Positions 45,287 through 57,228 of a stretch of DNA of 64,000 bases are shown here, one piece after another. The DNA is taken from NCBI GenBank assembly GCA_014529385.2, contig CM043953.1:96601342-96665341 (forward strand). Reading direction: 5' to 3'. The notes under the pieces are model-generated. The model was not told where the DNA came from and searched no databases. It worked only from the letters and a program-made list of their open reading frames with translations. The stretch's first letter is position 1; every line of letters begins with the position of its first letter. This DNA comes from Adiantum capillus-veneris (Eukaryota; Streptophyta; Polypodiopsida; Polypodiales; Pteridaceae). A program made the translations under genes and the position numbers.

Positions 45287-45510
45287 GACTATGCTCTTAT
45301 TGGAAACCAATTGTATCGGAGAGGTAAGGATCAACATTTTCATCTTTGTGCAAATGAAGACGAATATATTCTCATTATAGAACAAGCACATGCTAGATCA
45401 CTTCTCTAGTGAGACCACCACAAGAGCAATCTTAATGGCATGCATATGGTGCCCAACACTTTTTGCAGATGCCAAAGAGTATGTTCGGAGATGTGATGCT
45501 TGTCAACGAG
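45287..45510 (+). pseudogene. Gypsy2 integrase zinc-binding domain, second copy
   Basis: The sequence reads DYALIGNQLYRRGKDQHFHL, EQAHARSL, HFSSETTTRAILMACIWCPT, then RRCDACQRAKMP. It is continuous with the catalytic core after GIDFVGP. A one-base shift and stop near 45408 separate the two histidine-containing pieces. Confidence 0.8.
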
Positions 45511-45559
45511 CAAAAATGCCAACACGAGTAGATAGCATGCCCTTGAGTCCAATGATGGG

Positions 45560-46484
45560 AGCTAGAGCTTTCGCAAAATGGGGTATAGATTTTGTTGGGC
45601 CATAACAACCACCTGCTTATAGAACCCAAGCTCAATATATCATTGTAGCTATGGACTATTTAACCAAGTGGGTCAAGGTTAAAGCAACTCAAAAGAATGA
45701 TACCAGAACCACTGTCGCGTTCTTATATGAGTATGTGTTCACAAGATATGGACTGCCAACAGAAATAGTCAGTGATAGGGGAACTCATTTTCTCAATGAG
45801 GTAATTGAGTATTTGCTTAATGAATTTATGGTTATCCATAACAAATCAGCCCCCTATCACCCACAAGCAAATGGACAAGCTGAGTTAACGAATAATATTC
45901 TTAGCTCGGTATTGACTAAAGTGGTTAGTTCAAGAAGGACAGACTGGGAAATGAATCTCCATGCTGATCTATGGACTTATCGAGTTTCATTCAAAATAGC
46001 TTTAAATGCTACACTCTTTAACCTTGTTTATGGTCTTGATGCCATACTGCCAATAGAATTTCTATTGCTGACCTTAAGGGTAGCTAAGGATCTTGAGTGG
46101 ACTGGGCATGAATTCTCAGAAAGACTTGAAGATTTACATAAGCTAGATGAGCCAAGGCTAACTACAGTAGCTCACATCTATGCACGAAAGCGAAAACAAA
46201 AACAATTTTTTGATTCCCATCTAATCACAAAAATCTTCAAAAAAGGAGACTTAGTTATAGTCTATTCCCTTGAGCAACACATTCCCAAGTTTAAGAAAAA
46301 GAAAAACAGACCGTTTATCATTGAAGATGTATCTCCCAGTGGAGCAGTTAAGTTATCCACCCTAGATGGTGAACCAATGGCTAATCGGATTTGTGGATGT
46401 CGTTTAAAGAAGTACAATTTTCCACTAACCAATGAAATGTTAGAAAGAATGCATGCAGTGAAGCAAAGAAAGATAAAACGATAG
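45560..46484 (+). pseudogene. Gypsy2 integrase catalytic core and C-terminal region
   Basis: Catalytic residues: KWGIDFVGP (first Asp), IVSDRGTHFLNEVIEYLL (second Asp) and HPQANGQAELTNNILSSV (Glu). A TAA follows FVGP at 45603. The 277-codon frame 45651-46484 continues to a GPY/F-like module (NRPFIIEDVSPSGAVKLST). There is no chromodomain, which with the long extra regions points to the Tat/Athila side of Ty3/gypsy. Confidence 0.9.
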
Positions 46485-46669
46485 TAGGTTATTGATGAAG
46501 CCCAGGAGGAAGCTCGGCTTTGGGTACTCAAAAGGAAATCTTCTCTCAAGAATCAACAAATACCAATTCCCATCAACACTCTCAAAACAGATGACAGACA
46601 ATGGTAATTGCAGAAAGATGCAATTTCAACAAATGATGAATGGTTAGATGGAATGGACCTTCGCATCAA

Positions 46670-47051
46670 AGTATAGTTCAACAATCAGAGAACAAATCCA
46701 TTGGTTGACATAGGATCTTGAGTAAATGCAGTCAGTTATTCCACATACAAAAAAACAACAAGTCAATCATTGACAGTAGGAATAGTGACTATTAAAAGAT
46801 GCAACAAGAATCCAATACCAACATTGGGAGTAGTCAACTTGAATGTGATAGTACATGGATGTTCATGTCCTCATCAGTTTGTATGCTTACCAGATGAACT
46901 CATGAATGAGACAATGATTCTTGGAATCCTCTGGATGCGGACATACAAGGCAGTACCAGATTGGGATACCAATCAGCTCAAGCTATCACGTAAAGGCGGA
47001 CAACTCATTGTTCCAATTGCACCAAGCAAGGAGGAAAGTAAAGGAAGTTAG
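46670..47051 (+). pseudogene. second retropepsin-like domain downstream of Gypsy2 integrase
   Basis: The frame reads TNPLVDIGS, a stop (TGA), VNAVSYSTYKK, then ETMILGILWMRTYKAVPDWD. A D-[IT]-G-S motif followed about 90 residues later by ILG..WM and DW is the retropepsin pattern, as in the protease at 39036. It sits after integrase, where Gypsy elements normally have none. An alternative is a captured host clan-AA aspartic protease-like gene. Confidence 0.6.
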
Positions 47052-47590
47052 TAGCAGAGCAAACCACGAAGTAATCAATCTTCTCCATCCTATCGACAAG
47101 TAAATGCTACAAGTAGCATGCAAGGAGTCAGGAAAATTTGGGTACTGAAAGCACAGCTTAAGGACAAGCCGATTCAAATCTGGGTGGCCAAATCATCATC
47201 TATTGTACCGAAGATGGTTCCAAGGTTCAAAACACAGAGAAGAGCATCTCCAAGCAAGAAACCTAGCACAAAATGGATTTGGAAGAAAAAGGAACACTTA
47301 TCTTCTCCACAAACTGTAAAACCGATCAAGCAATGGAGAATTAAGACTCAGAAGACTCAACCACACCATTCTGACCAAGACAAACCAAGATATCAATGGC
47401 TGCTAAAATCTCAACAACAGTCATTATTGATATCAACAGCTCAAGAAATCAACGTGCCAAAGCATCCTAACATTACAATAAAGCAAAGTGCACACAAGCT
47501 ACAAGATTTTCTCTTTGGAAGACAGCATCAAAAAACCTCGACATCTGAAATAGTTAATTACTTAGGACCCAACTCTTGCACAGTATAATG
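47052..47590 (+). pseudogene. basic Trp-rich tail protein of Gypsy2
   Basis: The 156-codon frame at 47118-47588 is very rich in Lys, Gln and Ser, with spaced Trp motifs: KIWVLK, IQIWVAK, KWIWKKK, QWRIK, YQWLLK. Similar W[VI]PK motifs recur in the tail of Gypsy3 (62580-62890). Function unknown; a nucleic-acid-binding role is possible from the composition only. Confidence 0.5.
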
Positions 47591-49629
47591 GTTTTAATTG
47601 CATTGATCTTCATAGCATGGTAGATCCAACCAAGGCTATGCATAGACATGATTGTTCAACCCATGCATACAGTCTTCCCGGAGTACGCCATCTAGGAGGG
47701 GTGGAAGGGCACTAAGTAAATTAAGGGCAATGTTTGAAGAGGGAGAAAAAAGTTTGATGTTAACGGGTGATTTTTATAAAATTACCTTATAAGTCATCAA
47801 CAAGAGAAATTTAATTGATAAAATCTCCCTGATGAGTGTAAATAATGTATATACTATCAGAAAATCATCAAAAAATAGTCCTTTTTGTTATTTTTCATCA
47901 TTTTCTTGATATTGAGACTTAAAAATGGAAAAATCCAACAAAAAACAATAAAACTGTGCTTTTTAATGTATTTTCTTAGTTATTGGATTTTTACTTTTCT
48001 TTTTTAGCGCATTTTATTATTTTCTTTAATTTTTTAATAAACAAGTCAAAAATTAATAATAAATAGCAACGAAGCTCATATGGAAAAACAGAAGATACAT
48101 TGGTGATTAAAAAAACAAGGCGACAAGCACAAAAAAAATCAATCAAATCGGCAAATGAAAACGGGAAGCCTAAATTAGGTGGCCATACCTACTTTTGCAA
48201 AATTCTTGCAGAATGAGCTACAGGAATCCGATTGGGGAAATTTTTGAGTCTAACATACATTTCACGGCCTAGTAGGACTAACAGAGGAATTTGGGGAGGA
48301 ATGGTTCGGGAAGTCCAAGTATAGATACCCAAGGTAGACTAAAATCGCCTCATTTCCACTTGTTGCCTTTGGAGAGAGAGCTTTTCGACCTTCTTCGCAC
48401 GCATTTTCTAGAGTCCACAGTTGTCTGTTTTTAGTGCCGTCTCACATGAGACATGAGGGATAAGTTCTATACTCATCAATGATCCATTTTGTATGGTCGG
48501 TAGCTAGTCTAAACCTCTAAAACCCTAGAATTCGAGCAGTGCACAAAGACCTACGACCAAAAATCGACCATAGCGGCGTGTCAGCTCAACCAAATCAGAT
48601 GAGACTTGAATTGTAGCATGCCCCAACTTAATAGAGCACTTCTATATCAACAGTTGACCATTCGGCATGGGTCAAGGGGGTCCCAAGTAGAAAAGATAGA
48701 CTTTTGGCAGATGCCAGAATTGGATTCTGACTCCACAGAAAGCTTACCTACGTAGTCTATACACAATGTATATGATTGGTTTTATAAAATCAATCAAGCC
48801 AAGCCCTCGAAAAGCACAAAACGGCTTGAAAGCTACAAAGCGTCAAATTTTGACATACGAGGTCAAACCGACCCTAAATAGGCCAAAATTGGATGAGTTG
48901 CTTCAAGACTATATAGCGGACAAGTCCATAGCCTCAAAAGTGACTAACCAACTCTATAGGCCAAGTAGTCACAAAAATCGATGATTTCAGAGTCGACAAA
49001 GCACAAAGTGATGCCGGCAAGACCAAATTTTACCAAATTCAATTTAGGACTTGTTTTAGGTGTATAGAATGTGTTTAGGTCAAAATTCTCAAGTTTTGCA
49101 AGAAAAAGTTGACTGCTGTAAATAATCACGATTATTTACTTTTGCAATATTTTGTCTTGAAATCGGTATCATCACCTCACCTATCACTTGTACACACCTA
49201 GGACATGCCACATTTCAAGTACGAGCCAAAATGATCAATTGTAACTTGGAAAATTACCAAAAACCACAAAGCAGTCCTTTGAAATCAATTTCTAAGTTAT
49301 GAGTCACATTTTTTTATCCAAAACACCTCATATCACATACACAGGGTCTACACCATACATAGAGCCAAGTTGCACAAAAAAATATTCATTTTGATGAAAA
49401 GTTAACAATCGCGATTATTTCCTTTTTTGCCAAGATGGGAAAAAATTGCAACTTCGCCATCATGGGACCAAATTACATGATGTCCTAAGCCCACTAACCA
49501 AGTTTGAACAAATTTGGAGCTATCTCAAAATTCCTTTACATCTATTGTTTCAGAGACCTAAAGCCTGAATCTGGCACCGTTTTCATCCTGTGCACTCAAA
49601 TGAGCCCACACTTCACTCAGAGTATCTAA
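47591..49629. other. 2-kb non-coding stretch after the Gypsy2 tail
   Basis: No supportable gene. A purine-rich stretch CTAGGAGGGGTGGAAGGGCA at about 47692 could be a polypurine tract, but no LTR with matching ends could be established. AT-rich, with several ACGATTATTT / CGATTATTT words. Either the 3' region of Gypsy2 or a decayed LTR. Confidence 0.4.
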
Positions 49630-51192
49630 TTGATATATATTTCACCATACCATCTGGACCCCAATTTAGTAAAAATAGCCAAAGCAACCTATCTGTTGAA
49701 AGAACAGTTGGAGGAGAACAACACCACGGTATTCACAGATAGATTCCAAAGTGAAGAAGGACGTCAGATAGAACTAAAACTTTCTCCAAGAGAGGTCTAC
49801 GATGTTGTAGCAAAGCTGGAAACAAAAGAAGCTAACAGAAGGTGTGGGCTCAGACAGTTCTACGACCAAGAGCCATGTGGAGTAGATTTTCAAAAAGCTT
49901 ATGAGCTCCTGTCCACCATCAAGGAAGATGAAACAGCCCAGATCTCTGACCAACAAGGGAACAAGGTCGACGTGGTAATTACGGAAGAGATAGTGACCGA
50001 AGCTCTCAAATTGCCGACAGAAGGGATGACCATGAGATCTAGAGATAGAAATACGGCAGGTACCTTAACCAAGGAAACTGCTGCTGCAACATGTGCCAAT
50101 CTTATCCAAAAGCAAGTCAAGGAACCAGCACGGTTATACCACCAACACTTCCACTTTCTTGCAAAGAGACCGCCAAGATACACAACACCCAATCATGCAG
50201 TTGCGACTACATTTACACAAGTGTTAAAGTCGACAACTAGGCAACCCATCTACCATGCACAGTATGTTTTGTCCACACTGAAGGGTACAAAGAAAGAGGG
50301 TAAGATAACATATCTGGGAGCACCTAAGGCACTCACAGGAATTGCCTACCATGCTATCGGCTTGGCAGACAATTTTCCACCTACCCCAGATCAAAACACA
50401 TGGATCGTGTTTGCACAACCATCCCCTTGAGCCACAAGATCCACCAAAAGAACTTACAAATCTCATGAAGATTCTGCCGAGAGCTCTCCAGATAGGCATA
50501 GCAATGAAAGCTCCAACAATGATGAAAGAAGAGCCCGCATCAAAGAGATGAAAAGAAAAGTAGTGGCCACACATCAAGAGGAACCTCGACAGAAGTAGGC
50601 AAGGTTTGAGAGACAGAAGCACTCTTATGAACGAAGCCACCAAGCTCAAGGCAAGGACCCTGCAAAGTGGGTACCTATAGAAGTAAAAGGACCAAGAACA
50701 AAGCACCCTACATGGAGAGAAGCAGAAGATCCAAAGGATCTATTGGAAAGAATGTATTAGGAGGCAGAGGCATTGAAATTGAAAGAAGCTCAAGATGCAG
50801 AAAGAAAAGCTAAAGATGCGACGGAGCAGCAAGGACAAGCCGAAGTGACACAACAGACTGAAACCCAACATGAACAAAGGGATATGTCTCCTCGACCATC
50901 TTCACCTGCTATGGAACAGCACAACCACTGGCATGCCAAGCCCTCCACCATCACTAATAGATAGAACCACACAAGGTGAGCCCACTAAAGAAAAAGATCC
51001 TAAACAGAAAGAAGCAGCAGAATCTGCACAACAGGTAGCAACTACTCAGGAGCAAGCCCAAGCAAAAGAGCCAGAACCTCAAAGAGAATCATCCTGAACC
51101 AAAGGAAACCCCCTCTACCACCACCCAGCAAGAAATGATCAAGGCATCCACGAAGCCTCAAGAAGACAACTTAGCAGAAGAGGGCCAAGCAT
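49630..51192 (+). pseudogene. long unknown retroelement ORF, N-terminal half
   Basis: The main open part (49630-50430, 266 codons) has a predicted globular region with RQIELKLSPREVYDVVAKLE, RQFYDQEPCGVDFQKAYELL, VDVVITEEIVTEALKLPTEG and RLYHQHFHFLAKRPPRYTTP. From 50431 the frame continues with stops into a Glu/Gln/Lys-rich, proline-containing linker (WVPIEVKGP, then DAERKAKDATEQQGQAEVTQ). I do not recognise a family. It is cut at 51192 by Copia2. Lack of an ATG at 49630 means the real start may be further upstream. Extra ORFs of this size occur in giant Tat/Athila-type elements. Confidence 0.5.
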
Positions 51193-51446
51193 TGTTGGGA
51201 ACAGGGCTATGGAGGTTGTTGGCGAGAAGCCATGGCGGTGCATCATAGAGAGAAAGAGAGAGAGATCGACAAAAAAAATACACGCTATATTGAATTGCAT
51301 GTAAAAATAACCAAATGACCTTACATATAAAGGAGGAGTTTCCATGCAACACTCAACTCTAACTGAGTCTAACCTGCATGCTATAGGGGACAGTGCCCAC
51401 GGGTTGACAATTGATCACCACCAAACTCGGGGTTGCATACCCAACA
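51193..51446 (-). repeat. Copia2 3' LTR
   Basis: It pairs with 53075-53329; both share CATGCAATTCAATATAGCGT-type sequence on the minus strand and CATGCTATAGGGGACAGTGC on the plus strand. Confidence 0.9.
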
Positions 51447-51462
51447 AACCCCCCCCCCCCCC
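51447..51462 (-). promoter_or_regulatory. Copia2 polypurine tract (poly-G)
   Basis: On the minus strand a run of 14 G followed by TT abuts the 3' LTR. It is unusually homopolymeric. Confidence 0.7.
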
Positions 51463-51488
51463 TGCCCCTTTGACTATAGCATAGGTGT

Positions 51489-51635
<147 letters not shown>

Positions 51636-52039
51636 CCTCAAACAACCATCAATGTGAGACATACCAGAACCCGACCAAACAACAAAAGGGTGATCTTACC
51701 ACTTTTTATGTGGCATTGTTTATAACCCGTATAATTATTGATAAATGACTGACATAAAGGAAACATAAAGACAAACTGAAAAAAAAACTACAGGACATCA
51801 CTTTCTACAAAAAGCATTGGTGTTGCACCATCTTCATCTCCTTCAACCATATTGATATGTCGCTTATTCTTCTTAAACAAGGTCTAGTGTGGTAGTAGGC
51901 CTAGTTGAATTTGCAGTTGAAGTGCAACCACGGGCTACATATGCTGTCGATACAAAAGAGCTAATTCATGGTACTTGTTTCTCTTCTTCCTGCAATGAGT
52001 TAACAATACCATCCAAAGAAGGCAGAGGATCCTTCTCCT

Positions 52040-52585
52040 TTAAAATAGTGATAAGTGACAAAATTCTGCAGGGAGGCTATTCAGAAAAACGGCTATAAGA
52101 TCTTCATCTAGCATGGGGGCTTCAACATAAACAAGCTGTGTTTTGATGCTCTTCAGTCTATTAGCTAAAGTTGCAATGTTTTCATCTTCATGCATGTGAA
52201 GAGAATATAATTCCATTTTTAAACTCATTTTTGAATACTTAGCTTTTGCACCAAATAGCTTTTTTAACTCTATCCAAGCAGCACTTGAAGAATCAACATC
52301 ATCCAAATAATGAATAAAGTCGTCTTCTAAGGAAGTTAGAATGATAACAAAAGCTTGTTTGTCTTTCTTCTGTTGCTCAGCAGAAAGGGCTCGAGTTACT
52401 ACAGCTGTAGTGCCTGCTTCCTCAATTGCGAGAGGCTTGACCACGTTCCATAGGTTTTTCTGCATCAGATAACCTTTGACTTTGATTTGCCAAGTATGAA
52501 AACTAGAACCATTGACCTTGTCAAACTTTGATTCCATAATGGAATCTTGCGGTTGCTCGTTTAGGACTGCCACGATTTCAACCAA
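52040..52585 (-). pseudogene. Copia2 gag (UBN2-type) N-terminal fragment
   Basis: 181 codons: SSFHTWQIKVKGYLMQKNLW, then SAAWIELKKLFGAKAKYSKM and LANRLKSIKTQLVYVEAPML, the usual start of Copia gag. It ends at a stop after LPAEFCHLSLF with no zinc knuckle, protease, integrase or RT downstream. Confidence 0.85.
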
Positions 52586-53057
52586 AAATCGTGAAAGCCT
52601 ATTATCGTTGGCCGTTTTGAAAAACCTTTGTTTAAGTTCACGGTTGTCAACAAGATCTCCAAAAAACTACAGTTTGATATGCAGGTAGCTTGCAGCTTGC
52701 CTACCACCTTCTGTACCTTATTTATCTACTATGAGTACAAAGCAACAAGCATCGAGAGTGTGAATCGGGTCTTGATCAAAGCCAACTAAGTGGCCAATTT
52801 AAAAGGAACGGTGTGAAATAAAAAGAAATAGGTGACGATTTTTCTCTTGCAGACAGGCGATGACGAAAAGGTCAATTGCACTTTGCAGCGGGCTGTAGAG
52901 GCCGATGTAGGAGATGCTCAAGAGGCGAGAGCGCATCAGAAAGCCAAGGCGATACTGTTCATGCCATCTTTGCACGTTTTGATGCAGGTCGACAGCACTG
53001 CCTCCTCCCTCTATAAGGGGTTGCTCCCACGAACTGAGTTGAGCCAAGAGCCAGAGC

Positions 53058-53074
53058 CTAATGCTCTGATACCA
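53058..53074 (-). promoter_or_regulatory. Copia2 primer-binding site (initiator Met tRNA)
   Basis: On the minus strand TGGTATCAGAGCATTAG follows the LTR directly. Confidence 0.9.
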
Positions 53075-53329
53075 TGGGTTGGGAACAGGGCTATGGAGGT
53101 TGTTGGCGAGAAGCCATGGTGTGCATCGCAGAGAGAAAGAGAGAGAGATCGATAGAACAAAGAAACGCTATATTGAATTGCATGTAAAAATAACCAAATG
53201 ACCTTACATATAAAGGAGGAGTTTCCATGCAACACTCAACTCTAAATGAGGCTAACCTGCATGCTATAGGGGACAGTGCCCACGGGTTGACAACCGATCA
53301 CCACCGAACTCGGGCTTGCATACCCAACA
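53075..53329 (-). repeat. Copia2 5' LTR
   Basis: On the plus strand it starts TGGGTTGGGA where the other LTR has TGTTGGGA, so the inner end gained or changed two bases. Otherwise close to 51193-51446. Confidence 0.85.
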
Positions 53330-54430
53330 AGCACAGCCTAATGGGCAAGAACAAACCTGGCTTCTACCATAACCAGCCGCCACAACCCCACCAAGAGAAT
53401 CACAAGAGACTGTTGAAACCTCTAGGTAGCTCACAAGAAATGAAGACTGGCATACCAATGATGAGGTAATTTTGCAATTCAATGAATATGCAAAGCAGAT
53501 GCATGATATGAACGAAAAACTTCGATCAGCAGCACTTAGCCGCAGCACATTAAAGGCTAAAGAATTGGAGATGGTGATTGACGCTAGAGAGTTAGAAGAA
53601 ACATTGAATGTCATCACTGATCTGCAAAAACAAGTCCAGGAATTGGAAGCTAAAGCTGAACAACACCAGCTAGCAAGAGACAAACAACAAAAGAAAATGG
53701 AAGAGTTAGGTGAACTTCGCATGAAGTTGACAGATGCTTGCAAAACCAAAGATGAACAACTGACAGAGGTTACTAACAAACTTTTAACTACATCTCTGTC
53801 AACTCAGAAGATCCAAGTATAGCTAGACGTGGCAAACGCCTCATTGAAATATTCAGAGCAGAGGATCAACGATCAGGCAACCTTTTTGCGACAGATAAGA
53901 GAAAATCCCGCAGTTGCCTCAATTAAAGGTACAGACAAAGTGTACAAAGCACTAGAGAAAAGAAATAAATATCTCGAGCTAGAGCTAAAGATGCAGCAGT
54001 CACAATGCAGAGACCTGGAATTAATGCGGGTACAATGAGAAGAAGAGCTGCTCAAGGAAATAGTCGAGCTGAAAAGAGTCAACCAGCTACTGCGAGATGG
54101 ATAGCAAGGGACGTAGGAAGAAGTAGATACATTAGAGCAGCCACATATTGATATTCCCCCAGTCTCTTTCGCTGAGATGGAAACACAGCCAGCAGCAGGG
54201 CTAAGTGGTGAAGAAAATTTCCAAGTACCATTAACAGAAGCTGATAAAGTGCCAATGGTCCAGCTATCAAAAGTTGAGGAAGATACACTTAAAGAAAAGG
54301 TTACCCAAGAGACAGATGAGCAATGGAAAGCAGCAATGGATTGGGAGTTGAGATTTCTTCACTCTATCAATGTTAACTCACTCCCAACCAAATCAATGCA
54401 CAATGGTATCAACAATCACTACCATATCCC
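53330..54430 (+). pseudogene. long unknown retroelement ORF, coiled-coil middle part
   Basis: After Copia2 the frame resumes (AQPNGQEQTWLLP) and enters a strong coiled coil: 53472-53822 with LNVITDLQKQVQELEAKAEQ and 53829-54038 with ALEKRNKYLELELKMQQSQC. A few stops (53820, 54036, 54102) break the frame. An acidic part follows (54177-54434). Heptad-like Leu/Ile spacing is clear. No enzyme motif. Confidence 0.55.
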
Positions 54431-55235
54431 TTGATCAAGGTAGAGTTGCGACAGGTCAAGGAAAGACTTTATAAAGACATGCAATTAGAAGACACATATG
54501 AAGTTAACCCTAAGTGGAGGAAGAGCTGGCTAAACAAGAATCCAAGATACTTGATTCTGTTCACAAGAGCACCTATAGCACTCTTTTTTTCCTATACCAA
54601 GAGTAAGGATGTGGCAAGCATATGAGGCAATAACAAAGAAGCGGCCAACATGGTTGAATTATCCAAGACTGTTAGCTCCAAAAAAGGGATCACCGACAGA
54701 AGAATACATGGTGAAAACCCTAACAAGCGCCATGTCATTCTTCAAAAGTCTACCTGATCTTTCATGTGCTATGCTTTACAAAATTTTCTGAATGCTGCTC
54801 ATCTGCATTGAAGTTATTCATGAGCCAGAGCAAGCAAGAGCCCTGTGGATGTCTTTCCTCAAGGGCAATAAGGGTTTATGCTATGATCTGAGTGGTCAAA
54901 CTTTTGAAGAAGTCCTCTATGGCTTCTACGCCCGCTAGATATTCTTACCTTCTCATAATATGTTGGCATTTGAGGGAACGTTCTTATACACAGGGGTTTT
55001 TTACTTTGCGAGCGAACAAAGATTTTTGGGCCAGTGATTAGCAACTTGACTTCAAGATTCGTAAGCTACTCCGTTGTTGAACTAAAGAACAGAGTCATTA
55101 TGAAATTCTTGCAGGTGCCAGACAAAGAAAGAAAGATCAGATACGAAAAGGCTCTACATGCACTTAAAGACCGCCTCTCTATTTGTCAACCCGAAGATTA
55201 TTTCAGCCCATAAAGCTGTGTCAAGGGACTACACA
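54431..55235 (+). pseudogene. long unknown retroelement ORF, C-terminal part
   Basis: The pieces 54431-54625 and 54609-54791, then stop-rich sequence to about 55210, encode a non-coiled region (KPTW-like RPTWLNYPRLLAPKK, EQARALWMSFLKGNKGLCYD, HALKDRLSICQPEDYFSP). It ends about 40 bases before the polypurine tract at 55238, so the ORF occupies the 3'-terminal position of its element, where env-like ORFs occur. No transmembrane or signal segment typical of an envelope protein is evident. Confidence 0.45.
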
Positions 55236-55252
55236 GGCGAGGAGGGGAGGAA
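55236..55252 (+). promoter_or_regulatory. candidate polypurine tract
   Basis: GGCGAGGAGGGGAGGAA is directly followed by TGTTAGCAAC, the likely start of an LTR. Confidence 0.6.
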
Positions 55253-56830
55253 TGTTAGCAACAAGCTAGCTTGGATACCATTTTTTGGAGCTATCATTAT
55301 AAATCCACTTATTATTTTGATAAATCGGGAATATTGTAACTCCTATTTTTTTGGATAAACCTTGTAATTGATGAGCCAGGGCTACAAGCTTCCAGATTGT
55401 ATCAACCTGTCTTTACCTATCTTTAGTTAGAGCTCCCAGATTATTAGTTTTGTTCATCAAAAACCTTGGCTAAGGTATAAAATCCAATTTTTGTAAGTTA
55501 TTTTAAAGTTTTTGGATAATGAAATACATAGCGTGAGCTAACGGCGCTCACTTCTCTCCTTCTTGCACTTCCTACTCTCTCCCTAGTTGTCACATTGCAG
55601 TCGCGTCTGTTACAGTGCAACCACACGTAAGAGCTCTACGCGTGATGTAAGTATTTCACGGTATTTTGTAGCTTTTGGTGTCGCCGACCCGCGGCCTAAT
55701 TTCATCATAAGTAGGAATTTACACTTCAAAATCAAAAACTAAGTATAGCGGGGTATTGGGGCATCGACATTGCTAAGCATTTAGATGCATTCTGGGTCAA
55801 AAACGACTAGGTCAAAAATCCACTTTTATTAATAATCGCGATTGACCTAAAGTGGGATTTGAGACCATAAGCATGTGTGCTTAGGTCTTATAAACTCGTC
55901 CTAGAAGTTTTACTACATTTGGATGTTATTTGATTTTGTAACAGATGTGATTTTTTTATCAATGGAGAGATTGACTTTTGGTGATTTCAGTCACTTGAGT
56001 GTAGCTTGAGTTAGATGCGATTTGTTTGTTGTTTTCGAGAGATTGACAACCTCTTGTAGCCTCTATGCACTAGTCGAGTCAGCTTCGTCCCATGGATTAA
56101 CAATTTGATCGTGATTCTTGCTAAATTTGCAATAAGATAGGAGTGAGGTTAGACATACGTCCCACATGTTTGCAATGGAGATGGGAAGTTTCTGATCCCC
56201 CTTTTTTCATGTTTAATTTGCCCGATTCCATTGTAATGATTTGTTGGATTTCAAGCTTTAGATAAATGGTTGTATTCAAGCTTTGCATATTAGAAGCAAT
56301 GGTTTGATTTCAATCTTTCTATATTGAGAACAATCCTCACAAGTGTTTTTAGAACATGGACAAAAAGTGGGGGGGCCAAAGCACAATGATCATCCATGTG
56401 TGCACGGACAATTGGGGAGCTTTGGATCCACCCAATTTCTTTTTTCATGTTGTGATGGTTTGATTGCTTTTTATCTCCATTTCAATAATCTTGGCACCTT
56501 CATAGCATGAGAGTAAGCCTCTTAAAAAACGGGGGTCCGTGCACATGCCCCCACCACCCCTTTTTTACACTTCCTTAAGAACTTAAAAGATTCACCTTAA
56601 GAACCTTGATATATGTTAACCCTCACGGCTCACAGACACCCTATCACCTACGACAGACGTTGTAACCTACAGTGGACATTGTATTATTTATTTGGTAGAG
56701 TCAGGTACCGGGCTTGTCGGTCCAATAGGAAAAGGGTAAGAGTGATCGCCGATGAGAGGCTCACTCTAACTAGAACATTCAAGGGATTAGTTGGCTAAGC
56801 ATGGGCGCCCAAGTGTGAATGGGCGAGCTC

Positions 56831-56840
56831 ATATAAAAGT
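56831..56840 (+). promoter_or_regulatory. TATA box of putative Gypsy3 5' LTR
   Basis: CATATAAAAG in GAGCTCATATAAAAGTCAAC; the position fits an LTR promoter. Confidence 0.5.
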
Positions 56841-56933
56841 CAACTAAACCTAAAATCCACTCATTCTCTCATTTGTGCAATAGAAGAGTACTCTTGCTCC
56901 ATCTCCATCTCCATCTTCTTCTTCTTCACCTCC

Positions 56934-56988
56934 TTGTGTGTGTGTGTGTATGTGAGAGAGAGAGAGAGAGAGTGTGTGTGTGTGTGGG
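56934..56988. repeat. GT/GA microsatellite
   Basis: (GT)7, then a (GA)9 run, then (GT)7, in the R region of the putative LTR. Confidence 0.9.
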
Positions 56989-57228
56989 CGATCGACCATT
57001 ACAAAGGCACGGCAGTGGCAAAGCGGTTGAGCGTGGCAAAGTGGCAGCTCCTTCTTCTTCGCGGCGAGGAATCCTCCACGAAGCAAGCGTAGAGCGGTGA
57101 GTGACACACCATCGCCTTCTTTGAGCTTACTAGTTTAGGCTTGTTGTGTGCTTGGAGCCATTTGTGGCTCGCACACGGTGTATCGACAAGTTCCTTGCAT
57201 TGACACGTGCGACATACGCGCACATTTT

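Larger units (their letters stand above)
55253..57224 (+). repeat. putative LTR (TGTTAGC...GCGCACA, 1972 bp)
   Basis: A polypurine tract precedes it and a tRNA-Asp-type primer-binding site follows five bases after its end. A TATA box (CATATAAAAG, about 56831) lies about 390 bases before the end, and a GA/GT-rich leader follows. No second copy is present in the window, so the limits are not proven. The interval has no supportable gene. Confidence 0.5.

Noticed and set aside
47735-49570. LTR starting TGTTTGAAGAGG after a purine-rich tract
   Set aside because: No second copy, no matching end and no target duplication could be found.
49573-49590. Primer-binding site (TGGCACCGTTTTCATC) starting a separate element
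   Set aside because: Only the first part resembles the tRNA-Asp complement, and no LTR end in CA precedes it. Too weak to call.
52799-53047. 82-codon minus-strand ORF in the Copia2 leader
   Set aside because: It lies between primer-binding site and gag, has no similarity I recognise and no copy elsewhere in the window; probably chance.
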